Of a stretch of 64,000 nt of DNA, positions 45,559-55,768 are shown in pieces (the first letter of the stretch is position 1; each line of letters begins with the position of its first letter). The stretch covers positions 1 to 64,000 of the forward strand of contig JAKOGH010000790.1 of assembly GCA_024811115.1 (NCBI GenBank). The letters are read 5' to 3'. Source of the stretch: Terana coerulea (taxonomy: Eukaryota > Basidiomycota > Agaricomycetes > Polyporales > Phanerochaetaceae). The translations under genes were made by a program, and so were the position numbers. The notes beneath the pieces were generated by a model. It was not told the DNA's origin. It saw only the letters and a program-made list of their open reading frames with translations, and searched no databases.

Positions 45559-46169
45559 CGGGCCTGCGCGCGGCACCGCCCCAGGCCACAACAAGCTCAG
45601 GTGGACGGTGCGCAGGGGGCCCCTATCTCCCATCGCCGTATGGATCTGCCAGCCCTGACAGAGCTTCGTGGCGTAGAGTTTGATCGAGGCGCGCACGCGC
45701 GCCGAGGCGCAGATGGGGCAGACGTGCATGATGTGCTCAGCGGGACGGACTGGGCGCGTCCAGCCCGCGCGGGCTCTGTGCATGCTCCGCACTCAGGTAC
45801 GCTCCTGCGCGGTATGCTATAAGCTCATCATGCATCAGGGATGTGCCAGACTGGCAGCGTTGGGAGTGTGTAGGGGCCGGGTGCGGTACGTGCCAGAGGT
45901 TGTATGGTATAGCCATACACGGAGGGACGTACGGTATGCGCCAGAGGATGCGCGACGGCCCCTCGTGATTCCGGGCTTTGTCTGCCCAAGGGCATTCAGT
46001 CACTGCCTTTGTCGTGCCTGCGTTCTCCTCCTTCTCCTTGCAGCTCTTCCGCTTCCCCAGCCCAATCATTAATCAACCCTCGCAATCGCCCTTCCTCGCC
46101 AATCCCGAAGCCGAAGCCTGGGCCGAAGCCGCTCGCATTCATTCCGTCCGGCGTCGAGGAGGGAGGGCA
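45559..46169. other. Intergenic, no supported gene
   Basis: ORFs on both strands overlap and lack recognisable features. Nothing here was accepted as a gene. Confidence 0.4.
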
Positions 46170-46508
46170 TCATGGCGCGGTGGATCCCGCGCCCGCGTCC
46201 GCGATGGACGCGTGCACCTTGTGCGCGACGATGTGCTGCCGCGCTGTGCGAACGCATCACGGTCAGGCACTGTTCTTACTGCACAAGCAGAACTGTCCAA
46301 CACACCTTGCAGCTCACGCTTTGGCAGATCGGCAGGGCCGGGGGCTCTGGCCGCGCGTGCATCCAGCCTGAGCCCGAGTCCGGCGGCTGCGGATCCTTAG
46401 CTATACGCTCCTGTCCACGAAGACATGCCAATGATGCTCACCTGTGGGCGCGGCGCTGACTGACACCGCGAGTGCCGTCCAGAGCATGAATAAGGTTTTT
46501 GCGTGCAT
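46170..46508 (-). CDS. Small secreted prepropeptide, His-core family member 15
   Basis: Signal exon from 46508 (MHAKTLFMLWTALAVSVSAAP) with a GTGAGC donor. A middle exon with Pro-rich PEPPALPICQ is likely near 46330-46375. The last exon follows a GCACAG acceptor and encodes QHIVAHKVHASIAD and a Gly/Ala/Ser tail to the stop at 46170. In the core the second His is shifted by one position (H-x3-H-K-x-H). It is the member closest to the oxidase gene. Confidence 0.66.
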
Positions 46509-47730
46509 GGTTGGGTATTTGCGAGACGTCCAGGTAAAGCGTAGGGAACGCCCTAGTGCGCTTTTATGCCCTCTTGCAATGGCGTCGTCCGTCTCAACAT
46601 CGGGCACACATCTTGCGTCTGAATCTGCGTCGACGTCTTGGCAAAGAATTCGAAGCTACGCCGAGGATAACGTATACTGCTCGCGAGGTTCTTCAGAACA
46701 CAGGCCCCGCACTTGTTAGTTTGGTGGTAAGTAGAAGATGCGAACTTCCAGCTCCGCGTGCCCGTCCGATGTGAACGCAGGAGCCAAATGGAGGCGGCGC
46801 CCGCGGGCGGTGCGTGCGCACGCGCCGCCTCATCATCTAGATCTGTGCATTGCATCCCCTCCTATCTCGCGCCTCGCCCCGCGCGCAGACGGCAGTCTTG
46901 CGCCCTGCCTACAGTTCGCGGCGCCGTCGGCCGCCTGGCGGGCGATCGCGCGTGACGCCACCACGCTCGCATGCATAATGCGGTGACGGGCGTTGCGGGG
47001 GCGGCCCTGAGGCTTTGTGGCACTGCGACCCTGGCTCAGGCGTGCGCGCTGCCGCCGGCGCCGTCCCCCGATCGTGTCTCATCGGCACGATCGCGTCTGC
47101 CGATGTGGCCCCTGCCCAGTGCCCCCCGCAGCCACCACCGCCCGCGCGCGCTCGTGTGCACGGTATGCACACACGGAGAGAGGCCGCGCACGTCGCGACA
47201 TACGCATCATCATTACAGCGCACAAGTCAACTCCCAGCATCTCCCTTGCATTTCTCCGGAGCTTCTTCTCTGATACACGGTGATGATGCAACCGCGGTCG
47301 CAGCGCGGACGGAGGGGGGGGGGGGAACAAAGGGAGAAGAGCGCAGGCGTGCAGACGCGGCTGGGCGTGCGCGTGGGCGGCGCATGCCCGCTTCGTGCTG
47401 CACGGCCCATCTGCAGCCTGCTTCTATCTCCCACCGCATCTGCGACACTTCCCAGCGCGCGCATATGCACAATACATGTACAGCCAAGCGGGCTGCCCAA
47501 CCCAATCACGATCACGCCCCTGCGATCTGTGCGGCGGAGGCAGCATGCAGGCTTCCCGGGACGCCAGAATGTGCACACTGCAGATGGGCGGGCTGTGCCG
47601 TGCCCGCTTCTCACAAATATCGGGGCTTCGCAGGCTGCAGGGCTGCCCGCTTCGCCACTTCGCCCAACGCTCGACTGCCCTCCTCCAAGCTCGCGTGAGA
47701 CCGCTTCGTTGTCGTCGTGCACCGCCCGCC
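46509..47730. other. GC-rich intergenic region, no supported gene
   Basis: Long ORFs here reflect high GC content and overlap on both strands. A run of 13 or so G lies at about 47321-47334, a likely place for assembly error. This is the upstream region shared by the divergent member 15 and the UstYa-like gene. Confidence 0.45.
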
Positions 47731-48385
47731 ATGCCTGCGTCGCCGACTGTCCTGTTCTTGTCTGCCGCGCTCGCGTTCGTCACGCTCTGCAACGTCCTCT
47801 CCACGGCGCACTACTCAGCGCGCCTGCGCGCGCTCATGCCGCCGCCGTCGAAAGAATACAGTACGCACCTCCCTCCCTCCCCCTCCCCCCTCCCCCCTCA
47901 CTGACACCGTCTTCTGTGTTCCGTAGCCTGGGCGGACGACGACCACCCCACACAGCTCCCCATCGCCGTCCCGCGCGTCGGCATGTCCCACGCGGACCCG
48001 TCCAACTGGGGCCTCTACAACGACACCGAGTGGGGCACGCTCTTCGCGACCGACGGCTTCAGCGCCGTCGGCCCCTCGGCGCGCACGTTCCAGATCAGCA
48101 TGATGCACCAGCTGCACTGCCTCGACGTCATCCGCGTCGGCTTCGTCACGCACCGCGACGGCTTCGAGCACCACGTCGAGCATTGCCTCAGGTATCTAAG
48201 GCAGAGCGTGCTGTGCTGCGCGGACGCGACGCTCGGAGGAGAGCGAGCCGAAGCTGTTTGAGGGGCAGTGGCTGCATGCGGCGAGCGGGACGGGGATGGT
48301 GCATGAGTGCCGGGATTGGACGGCGATTCGAAGGTATATGAACGCGCACCCCGCGGACGAGTGCGGGTCGCCGGAGTGCGAGTAG
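47731..48385 (+). CDS. UstYa-family (DUF3328) oxidase-like protein
   Basis: The protein starts at 47731 with one N-terminal hydrophobic helix (TVLFLSAALAFVTLCNVL), giving a single-pass membrane protein with a lumenal domain. A 66 nt intron (47861-47926) joins it to the main domain, which holds both family signatures: MMHQLHCLDVIR (HxxHC) and HVEHCLRYLRQSVLCCADATL (HxxHC). In ascomycete dikaritin pathways, UstYa-type proteins carry out oxidative modification such as cyclisation of Kex2-released peptides. An extra G at 48235-48236 shifts the frame after ADATL; the alternative frame continues the domain (GQWLHAASGTG, DWTAIRRYM) to a stop at 48383-48385, while the given frame stops at about 48260. 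It sits beside the peptide array and is oriented away from it. Confidence 0.85.
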
Positions 48386-48889
48386 AGAGAGGGCGCCGGG
48401 AACGTCGTGGAGAGAATGTGCTGTCTGTTATTGTATTTTTGTCTTCTATGTATTCTTATTGCAGTCGTCCGGGGCGATCGAGTGTGTGTACTGTAATCAC
48501 AGCCAATGTGGCATGCAGCGAGACTCTGAGCGAGCGTGGTCGTCGTTCGCGGTGCACGTCAAGCGCGACTCGCCCCGATTTTGGTCCGAGGCGGGGCGCA
48601 CACGCATAAGCAGTTAAGCGCCCGCCCATGAGCCTGAGGGCTTTGAGAACCGCATACACTCGCTGTCTGTCGCTTCAAATGACGACGGAAGGCTCATAAA
48701 TGAACGGTTACGACACACCATTTGTCGGATACACATTAGATTCGTACAAGGCACACAAGATACACCAGGATATGTAAGTACACTACTTTCCTGACCAAGC
48801 TCCGAGTCCGCAATAAATCACGCAAAATCTACACACCCAAAACAAAAACCGAGTAAACGAGTGACAGATGACGGTCGACGGTGCAGATC
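48386..48889. other. Convergent intergenic region
   Basis: Lies between the 3' ends of the UstYa-like gene and the seven-helix gene. No gene or structured terminator was recognised. Confidence 0.5.
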
Positions 48890-50143
48890 TCAGACGGCGG
48901 TGCCGAACACGCCCTCCTTGTCGCGCAGGCTGCTGTCCGAGTACTTGCGCAGCTGCACGCGGCTGCCCGCGCCGCCGATGTCGTGCTCGACCGAGTAGCC
49001 CACGCGCGTGCTCGGCAGGCCGCTGCTCGCCGCGCCGCTCGTCGCCGTGCCCGAGGGCGCGAAGGACAGCCCGGTCTTGGACGTGCCCGGCCGCGTCACC
49101 TCGTCCGAGGACAGCCCGAGCCCGACCTGGATGATGATCAGCGTCGGCGCGATGCCCTGCGCGCGTCCCTCACCGTTAGTACACAATACAGTTTTTGGAG
49201 GAAGACAGGGAGGGACGTACGTAGATCTGGACGGCGACGACGCTCATGATCTCGTCCGCGACGTTCCCCACCGCAAACACCGTCAGGTAGATGACCTGCA
49301 CCGCAAAGTAGAGCGCGCCGGACTCGACGATGATGAGCGCCGCGCGCGCGGCCACGGAGCGGCGGCCCTGGAGCGAGCTGAGCGAGTACACGCGCGCGCC
49401 GCGCGAGAGGTGCCAGATGCGGCCCGCGATGAGCGCCGTGAGCAGGAAGTTCGCGCAGAGGGGGAGGATGTACGCCGCGAGGACGAGCGGCGCGATCGCG
49501 GGCGGCGGCGACGGCGCCGTCGGGTCCGTCTCCACGAGCAGGCCCGCGCCGGCGCAGAAGCAGCCTGCAACAGAGCATTGTCAGTGTGCGGCTCCGTGAT
49601 AGGAATGTATGGACGGGGACGTACCGAGCGCGGTGAGCGAGGCGAGGAAGGGCAGGGCGACGACGTAGTAGTTCTTGCCCCAGATGTGCCAGCAGCGGTA
49701 GATGAGCACCATCTCGCCCACAAAGTCCGTCACCGAGATGAGGATGTCGGCGCCGATGCCGGCCGACGTCTCGTTCGCGTAGCCATCCACGCCCGCGGCG
49801 GCCTGTGCAGCGCTGTGGTCAGTCGCGGGGCGCCGTCTAATTTAAACCGTGCACATACGAGCGTGGTGTAGTACTCGTTGAAGATGATGCCAAAGTGCGT
49901 CGTCGCGCACGCGAACAGGAAGCAGTTCGTGAAGAAGATGAACCGGTTCGACGCGGGCGTGTACTTGGACCACAGCATCAGCGCGACCGACACCAAAAAC
50001 AGCACGCAGTACATTCCTGCACCAAAGCGCGATGGTATCAGTCACCGAAGCGCAGGCGCAGGCGCAGGCAGATGGGGCGCACCGTAGAGCACCGCCTCGC
50101 AGCCGAAGCCGATGAGCGACGCGATGTTGTCCGAGAGCTGCAT
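48890..50143 (-). CDS. Seven-helix membrane protein, unassigned
   Basis: The start at 50143 gives MQLSDNIASLIGFGCEAVLY, then a 66 nt intron to an exon from 50016 with GMYCVLFLVSVALMLW. Later exons encode further helices: FIFFTNCFLFACATTHFGIIF, DFVGEMVLIYRCWHIWGKNYYVVALPF, LVLAAYILPLCANFLLTALIAGRIW and AALIIVESGALYFAVQVIYLTVFAV. The C-terminal tail of about 90 residues is polar and cytosolic, ending at 48890. Members of this kind are numerous in agaricomycetes with no proven function. It is not a Ste3-type pheromone receptor by its visible motifs. About five exons, all in frame. Confidence 0.78.
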
Positions 50144-50853
50144 GCGGGGCGGGGCAGGCCTGTGCGGCGGTGGTGGTCAAGAGAGAGAGAAGGAGAGGAC
50201 GGCGGCGGGGCTCAGGCTTGCATTGCATCGCACGCACGCTTGGGAATATGTAGATTCAGAAGAAGCGGCGTCCCACAGCGTTTACCCACCCATGTGACAG
50301 CGAGAGAACACGCCTGATGGCAGAGCCCCAGCCCCGCCCACGACAAGTTGACGATCAGATAGGACGCTGACCTACGCTGACATGTAGACATACGCCGCCG
50401 GCAACAGTAGTGTCGAAGGCGGGATGCACAGAAGGCCCAGGGAAAGGGAGCCCAAGGAATCGACCTGGGCCTTATCGGACGGTTCCCAGGCGCTGGCAGC
50501 TCCGCTGGGCATCCATCAATGCCTCCCGGGCACGCCACGGCGCGGAGAAATGCTGGCGGGGGGCATGTGGCCGCGGCCGGGGACATCAGGCTGCATAACC
50601 AATGCGTGATACAGGTCATATACCTGAGAATCCGCGCCGTCGACTTGTCCTACAACAGATCCATACCTCGACCGCTTGGCAGAACGTCTGAATCGCCGGT
50701 GCTGTGCCTCGAGCGCGGGTACTTGGTCCATACTTAATTGCACACCCGCCGTTGGTCTTGCGCTTGCACCGTTCGCAGCCTCCCGAGAGACCAGTGAGCT
50801 CCGACGTACACACGTGAGAGAACGTGCTGACACACCGCGGCAGAGTCCCTAGC
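50144..50853. other. Intergenic, no supported gene
   Basis: Divergent promoter region between the seven-helix gene and the short membrane protein. Only overlapping short ORFs were seen. Confidence 0.45.
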
Positions 50854-51141
50854 ATGGCACACGCGTACACCCCGCTCACCCAGGAGGACGTCGAGAAGGA
50901 GCTCGACGGCCTGCACGCGCTGCCCGCCCCGCCCGCTGCCAAGGCGCACACGACGACGCCCTCGATCTCCCTCATCAGCATCCTGCTCGTCCTGCTCGTC
51001 GTCGCCGTCAACGTCGCCTGCCTCGCGACGACGTGGGCCCGCGTCGACAGCGTGCACGCCATGCTGCAGCCGTACCTCGACTTCAGGGACACCCGCGATC
51101 TCCCCCGTCCGAACACAGACTCGTACTTGGGCGAGTACTGA
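50854..51141 (+). CDS. Short single-pass membrane protein resembling a UstYa N-terminus
   Basis: A 95-residue single-exon protein (an upstream in-frame Met at 50824 is possible). It has a cytosolic MAHAYTPLTQEDVEKELDGL start, one hydrophobic helix (LISILLVLLVVAVNVACLA) and a short lumenal part ending DLPRPNTDSYLGEY. The pattern of PLxQED, helix, then a DxRDxxxLPRPN-Y-G segment is what precedes the catalytic domain in basidiomycete UstYa-like proteins, as far as I recall. The HxxHC domain is missing and no remnant of it was found downstream. It may be a truncated paralogue or a stand-alone partner of the gene at 47731. Confidence 0.55.
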   Translation: MAHAYTPLTQEDVEKELDGLHALPAPPAAKAHTTTPSISLISILLVLLVVAVNVACLATTWARVDSVHAMLQPYLDFRDTRDLPRPNTDSYLGEY

Positions 51142-51998
51142 GGGTCCCAGGGCGCGGTTGCACGGTCTGTCGCAGGGAGACGTTCGCAGGGAGAGTGTTC
51201 CGGATGCGGGGGCTGTATGATAGAGGGGTATAATGGAGGATGTCGCAGCGCACAACTGTCGTGTCATTCTTGAAGTTCTGGGAATCATCACTGTATTATT
51301 GTTCTATTTAACTGGAAAACACTGGAAGACCGATTGTCAGTCGCATGTCAGCATATTGCTACAGGTCGAGACCGACCAGACAGCAGAGCAGCCAGTTGCG
51401 CACCTTGATCACTCCTGGCAGGGTCTCGACTCCGGCTTCGTGGGCATACTGTCTTGTTCGTAACAATACAGCCTTCAACGTGAGCGACCAACAATCTCAG
51501 GGTTGTTCCGTTCTAAAATTCTGCGCCACCATCAGGTGAAAATCTGTCAGACATTGCTGGACGTCCTCGGCGGTGGGAGAAGGGTAGAAGTTATCGAGGA
51601 GAACGTCGGTCGGGCGTCTCCGTGCTCCGGCGCTTTGAATTGAATGAGTCTGATGTCAGTGTGTTTACGACGTGTCGTCACCGCTCTCGACCCCTCCGAG
51701 TCTATTCCCCCAGCATACAGTGCAGCCCCCATTTTCCTATGTTTTTCTCTCATTTGCGACTACATTCAGCGGAGAGCTTACGGACGCCGTCGGGCACGGG
51801 CAACCTTACTCACAAAGACGGCAAAGGCAACTGCGTCGGAGCATCCCCTGCAGACGTCACCGCGCCGGATCTGGACACGCCCCCATGAACGCTACGCTAC
51901 TCGCAAATTTCGCGCACTCTGTGCTCACGCTTGATACCTGATGGGCCTGCTCTTGATACTAGCAGCTTTACACTTGCTACCACGCTCTCGGCCGCGCG
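51142..51998. other. Intergenic, no supported gene
   Basis: Contains short ORFs only and the presumed promoter of the potassium channel gene. Confidence 0.45.
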
Positions 51999-54900
51999 AT
52001 GAGGATCCAGAGAAGGGCGGGACGAGGGAGAAGAGGAGAGGGGATGGGCGGGACGGGAGCGGAGCATGGGACACTGGACGACGAAGACACCTCGACGAAC
52101 GACGCCGACGGCAGCTCGTATGACCCTCTGGCGGACGATGCCCGACGATTGCATCGTCTGGGGTCTGCGACGGACACGACGTTCTTCTCGACGTCCTTGG
52201 ACAAGGACCAGCGGTCCCGGACGATAGACTCGAGTGCACACAAGCCCTGGCACCGACGGCTGAGAGACCTGCTCTTCCCGCCGGAGGAAAGCGACGATGC
52301 GCTCGAGCGGTTCGTGCCCAACTACCGCTGGACGCCGATCATCTCTGGCGTCGTCGTGCCGTTTGCGATTCTCCTCGAGATCCCGGGCCTGACCGACCGC
52401 TGGTATGTCCGGACGGAGGCCAACCAGGTGGTGGAGACGAAGACGAACCCGGTGATCCTCGATGTCGGCCTAGCGTTCTCTATGGCGTGTGCGCTGTTCG
52501 CAAACGTCTGCCTCATAATGAGATTTTTGGAGAAGCGAGTCCAGACGGTTACTATTCTTGCAGTAGCGTTCCTTACGACTCACGGTAGGCTCGAAGTTCT
52601 GTTCATGTATGCGCCTCTCTAACCCTCATTTTATGCATAGACATAATAAATATTGTCGCGGTGACTGTCTTCGGTGTCCAGCACCGGTTCGACGACGGGT
52701 TCACGTACGGACAGTCCTTTTGGTTGACTCTATGCTCTACTATCGCGTCGACGATTACCAACATTAGCATCCTCATGGACTTTGTTCGCACACCAGAATT
52801 TGCCCGAAGTGGTGAGCGACCCGGTCGTTATACCTTCGTACTTTGCTGAACACCTCGTCCCAGGAAGTGGGCTGACGCGAAAGCAGCGGTCGCTTATGAT
52901 CATGGTCATCATCCTACTAGTCTACATCGCTTTCGGAGCTCTCATCAACTCGCTCATCCTGAAGCTCAGCTTCATCAACGGCCTCTACTTCACCGTCGTG
53001 ACCATCGAGACTATCGGATTCGGCGATATTACGCCGTCCTCGACGGGCTCGAAAGTCTTCACAATTTTCTACATGGCCCTTGGCATTATCTGCATCGGAG
53101 TCGCGGTCGCCATGACACGCGAGACCGTGCTCGAGGGCCTCGAACTCGGCTACCGCAAACGCATCCGCAACCTGCAGCTCCGCCGCCGCGAGGCGCGCCG
53201 CTTCCGGCACTGGGAAGCACGCTGGCGGCGCGCCGTCGAGTGGCGGCTCAAACAAGCCGGCGAGCCCGTCTGGATCCGCGACGCGCATGCGCCCGCGCAC
53301 ACGGAGCCCGTGCGCTTCGTCGGCCTGCGCGGCTACCAGAAGCACGCGGGCGAGGTGCACTGGGCGACGAAGTGGCTGCAGAGCATCCGCGTGCTGCCGC
53401 CGACGGAGGCGGACGAGAATGGTCGGCGACACGTGCACGGGCACCCGCGCGGCAAGCACCTCAACCTCGCCGCGCTGTCGGCGCAGCAGCTCGAGGCCGC
53501 CGCGCTCGAGGCGGGCGTGCCCCTCGAGATGTTCCTCACCCCGTCGGCGGAGCGCGCGACGGAGCAGGAGCGCCCCGTGCCCGCGCGCACCACCAGCCGG
53601 CAGACCCAGCAGAGCAGCGCGTCGATGCGCGAGCGCGGCGAGGGCGGCGGTGCGCGCCGCGGCCTGTTCTGGCACACGCGCCACGCGGACACGAACGGGT
53701 GGCCGTCGGCGCCGCAGACGCCGACGCACGCGCAGCTCGGGCGGATGGCGGCGATGGTGACGAAGTTTGCGATGACGGTGACGGGGACGCACGTGCGCAT
53801 GCTCGGGCACGCGGCGGAGCAGGGGCCGGGCGAGCAGGCGGACGCGGAGGGGCGAATGACAATCCGGTGTTCTTCGATGAGAGGAGGCAGCAGGAGGAGG
53901 CGGGAGATGGCGATGATGGTGACGGCGGCGGCGAAGGCGACGAAGAGGCATCTGGCGAAGGCGATGAAGCGGACGCAGGGGAAGGTGAAATGTCGCGCAA
54001 TGGCAGTCCGACGGAGCAAAGTCAGGGTAAACCGGCGACGAATCAGCAGGACGCACAGGACGCCGCCCATAAGCAGGAGAAGAAGGAAACTGGCCGTCTA
54101 GTCGCAGAAGGCACTCTCCACCCGAATGTGTCGGGGTGGGCGAAGGATTTGGCCCACACGAAGAAGACCAGGGAGGGGATGTTCTACGAGGGCTTCAAGG
54201 ATGATATGCAAGCAGAGGAGACGAAGGCGTACTACGCAAAGGTTGGTGTTCAGCTACTATGAGTGCTCGCAAGGTAGCTGATCGGCTGATTGTGTTGCTA
54301 GTTGACGGTAGCCTGGTCGCTCTTCTTTCTCTTCTGGATGGTGAGTACTCTACCGCTCGTGCTTACCGACCTGATTCACTGAAGTGCGCAATACAGGTTG
54401 GGTCGGCGATTTTCCATGCTACGGAGGGGTGGGGCTACGGAAATTCCATGTACTTCTGTAAGCCGCATACGAAGCTCTCCGTCGCACGCGAAGCTGACGT
54501 TGCGCCCAGGTTTCATGGCTTTCACTACCACTGGCTACGGCGACTTTTCTCTCCGCAGACCCCAGCTGGCCGTTCCGTCTTCGTTGTGTGGGCATTGCTG
54601 GGCGTTGCCACGATGACTATTCTTATAGCTGGTTCGTATTCTTCCTAAGTATGCATAGCCATCACTAACACGTTTTGCAGTGATTGAAGAGGCCGGCTCC
54701 TCTAGATACAAGAATGCTCTGCACTCCAAGACATTTGAACGCGCCGTGAAGAAGTTCCGTGAGCGCGAGAACGAGGCGACCGAGAAGCTCGCCGCGAAGA
54801 CCAAGCCTCAGGCGCCGCGCACGCACAGCAGCTCCTCCGTGCCTGAGGCCGCGACGCAGGCGCAAGAGGTTGCGCAGAAGGAGCTCGAGCAGCTCCCGAC

Positions 54901-55449
54901 GCAGGTCATCCAGCAGGTCCGGACGTTCCACGACCACATGCAGTTCTTCGTGAACAACGCGGGCGCGGCGGGCGAGGAGGCGCTGACGACGGAGCCGCAG
55001 GCGCAGAGCAGGGCTCCCGCGGGAGCTGAGGGAGCTGCTGGACGAGATCGCGAGGCTGGATGACATAGGGGAGCGGGCGAAGCGGGATATTTTGGAGGAT
55101 GGTGACTCGAGGAACGTGAGTATCACTCACCCAGCTAAATTGGCTGAACGTGTAGCTAACTACGCGTTTACGTGTAGACGCTGCTCATGCTCAGCATCGA
55201 ACGTACGTCTCCCTATCATAACAAATCCCTTCACCGAACTCACTCCCCTTTTCTTCGTGCCTAGGTACTCTGCGGAAGTTGATCAACTCGGCAGAACGTT
55301 CCTTGGCCGCGCTGGCAGAGCGAGACAGTCTGCTAGCGTTCAAGGCACAGCAGGCTGCTGACGCAGAGCCGACCTCGGACGCCCAACATACGGCCGACGA
55401 ACGGCCCAAGTCTGATCGGGGTGTGTCCGATAACACGACCAAGTCATGA
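51999..55449 (+). CDS. TOK1-type outward-rectifying potassium channel (several frame breaks)
   Basis: Fungal two-pore-domain channel of the plasma membrane with eight transmembrane helices. The N-terminus is acidic and cytosolic (Met at 51999, alternative at 52044). Four helices precede pore 1, TIETIGFGDITPSSTG. After a long basic and acidic cytosolic loop comes pore 2, TTTGYGDFS, and a helix VFVVWALLGVATMTIL. The tail, to a stop at 55447-55449, has coiled-coil-like segments (LRELLDEIARLDDI, LINSAERSLAALAERD). Introns at about 52585-52640, 52815-52860, 54340-54400 and others fit. The frame changes at a G4 run near 53848, right after GYGDFS near 54553-54558, and near 55012. With these in place the gene as given is not continuous, although all domains are well preserved. 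Confidence 0.85.
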
Positions 55450-55768
55450 CCGTAATAACTTCACGACGCATTTACTCTCAATTTGCTTCCACGTCTATCC
55501 CATATCAACTCCATGTATATTACATTCTTACGGAACTTTGTGTAGCACTACAGGCATTCCTGAACACATTTGACAATCGACCAATTCCTAATTGATCAAA
55601 CATAGAGAGTTGATACTTCGTCGTCTCAACATGGGAAGTATTCTTGCTTGACAACGTCCGGCCATCCGGAGGATGCATTGTATGGTATTTGCAGAGAAAT
55701 CGTGGCTGATGCTTTCTGTAATCTCGTCAGTGAAATGTTCGACACCAAGATGCAGGTTCCCTTACCCA
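55450..55768. other. Convergent 3' region
   Basis: About 320 bp between the stops of the channel and the CHAT gene. AT-rich, with no gene seen. Confidence 0.5.

Noticed and set aside
28620..46508. Mating pheromone precursors
   Set aside because: The small genes have classical signal peptides and none ends in a CaaX box; basidiomycete pheromones lack signal peptides and end in CaaX.
28620..46508. MSDIN-type cycloamanide or borosin precursors
   Set aside because: Those lack signal peptides (MSDIN) or are fused to a methyltransferase (borosins). Neither feature is present.
47015..48341. Long plus-strand ORFs of 227 and 353 codons in GC-rich DNA
   Set aside because: They overlap each other and the UstYa-like gene in other frames and show no domain; high GC removes stop codons.
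48890..50143. Ste3-type pheromone receptor
   Set aside because: Helix number fits, but the helix motifs and loop lengths match the uncharacterised agaricomycete membrane proteins better, and no pheromone precursor is nearby.
52917..54056. A 379-codon minus ORF opposite the potassium channel
   Set aside because: It is antisense to the channel's conserved pore and loop, rich in Arg/Ala/Leu/His as expected for a shadow frame.
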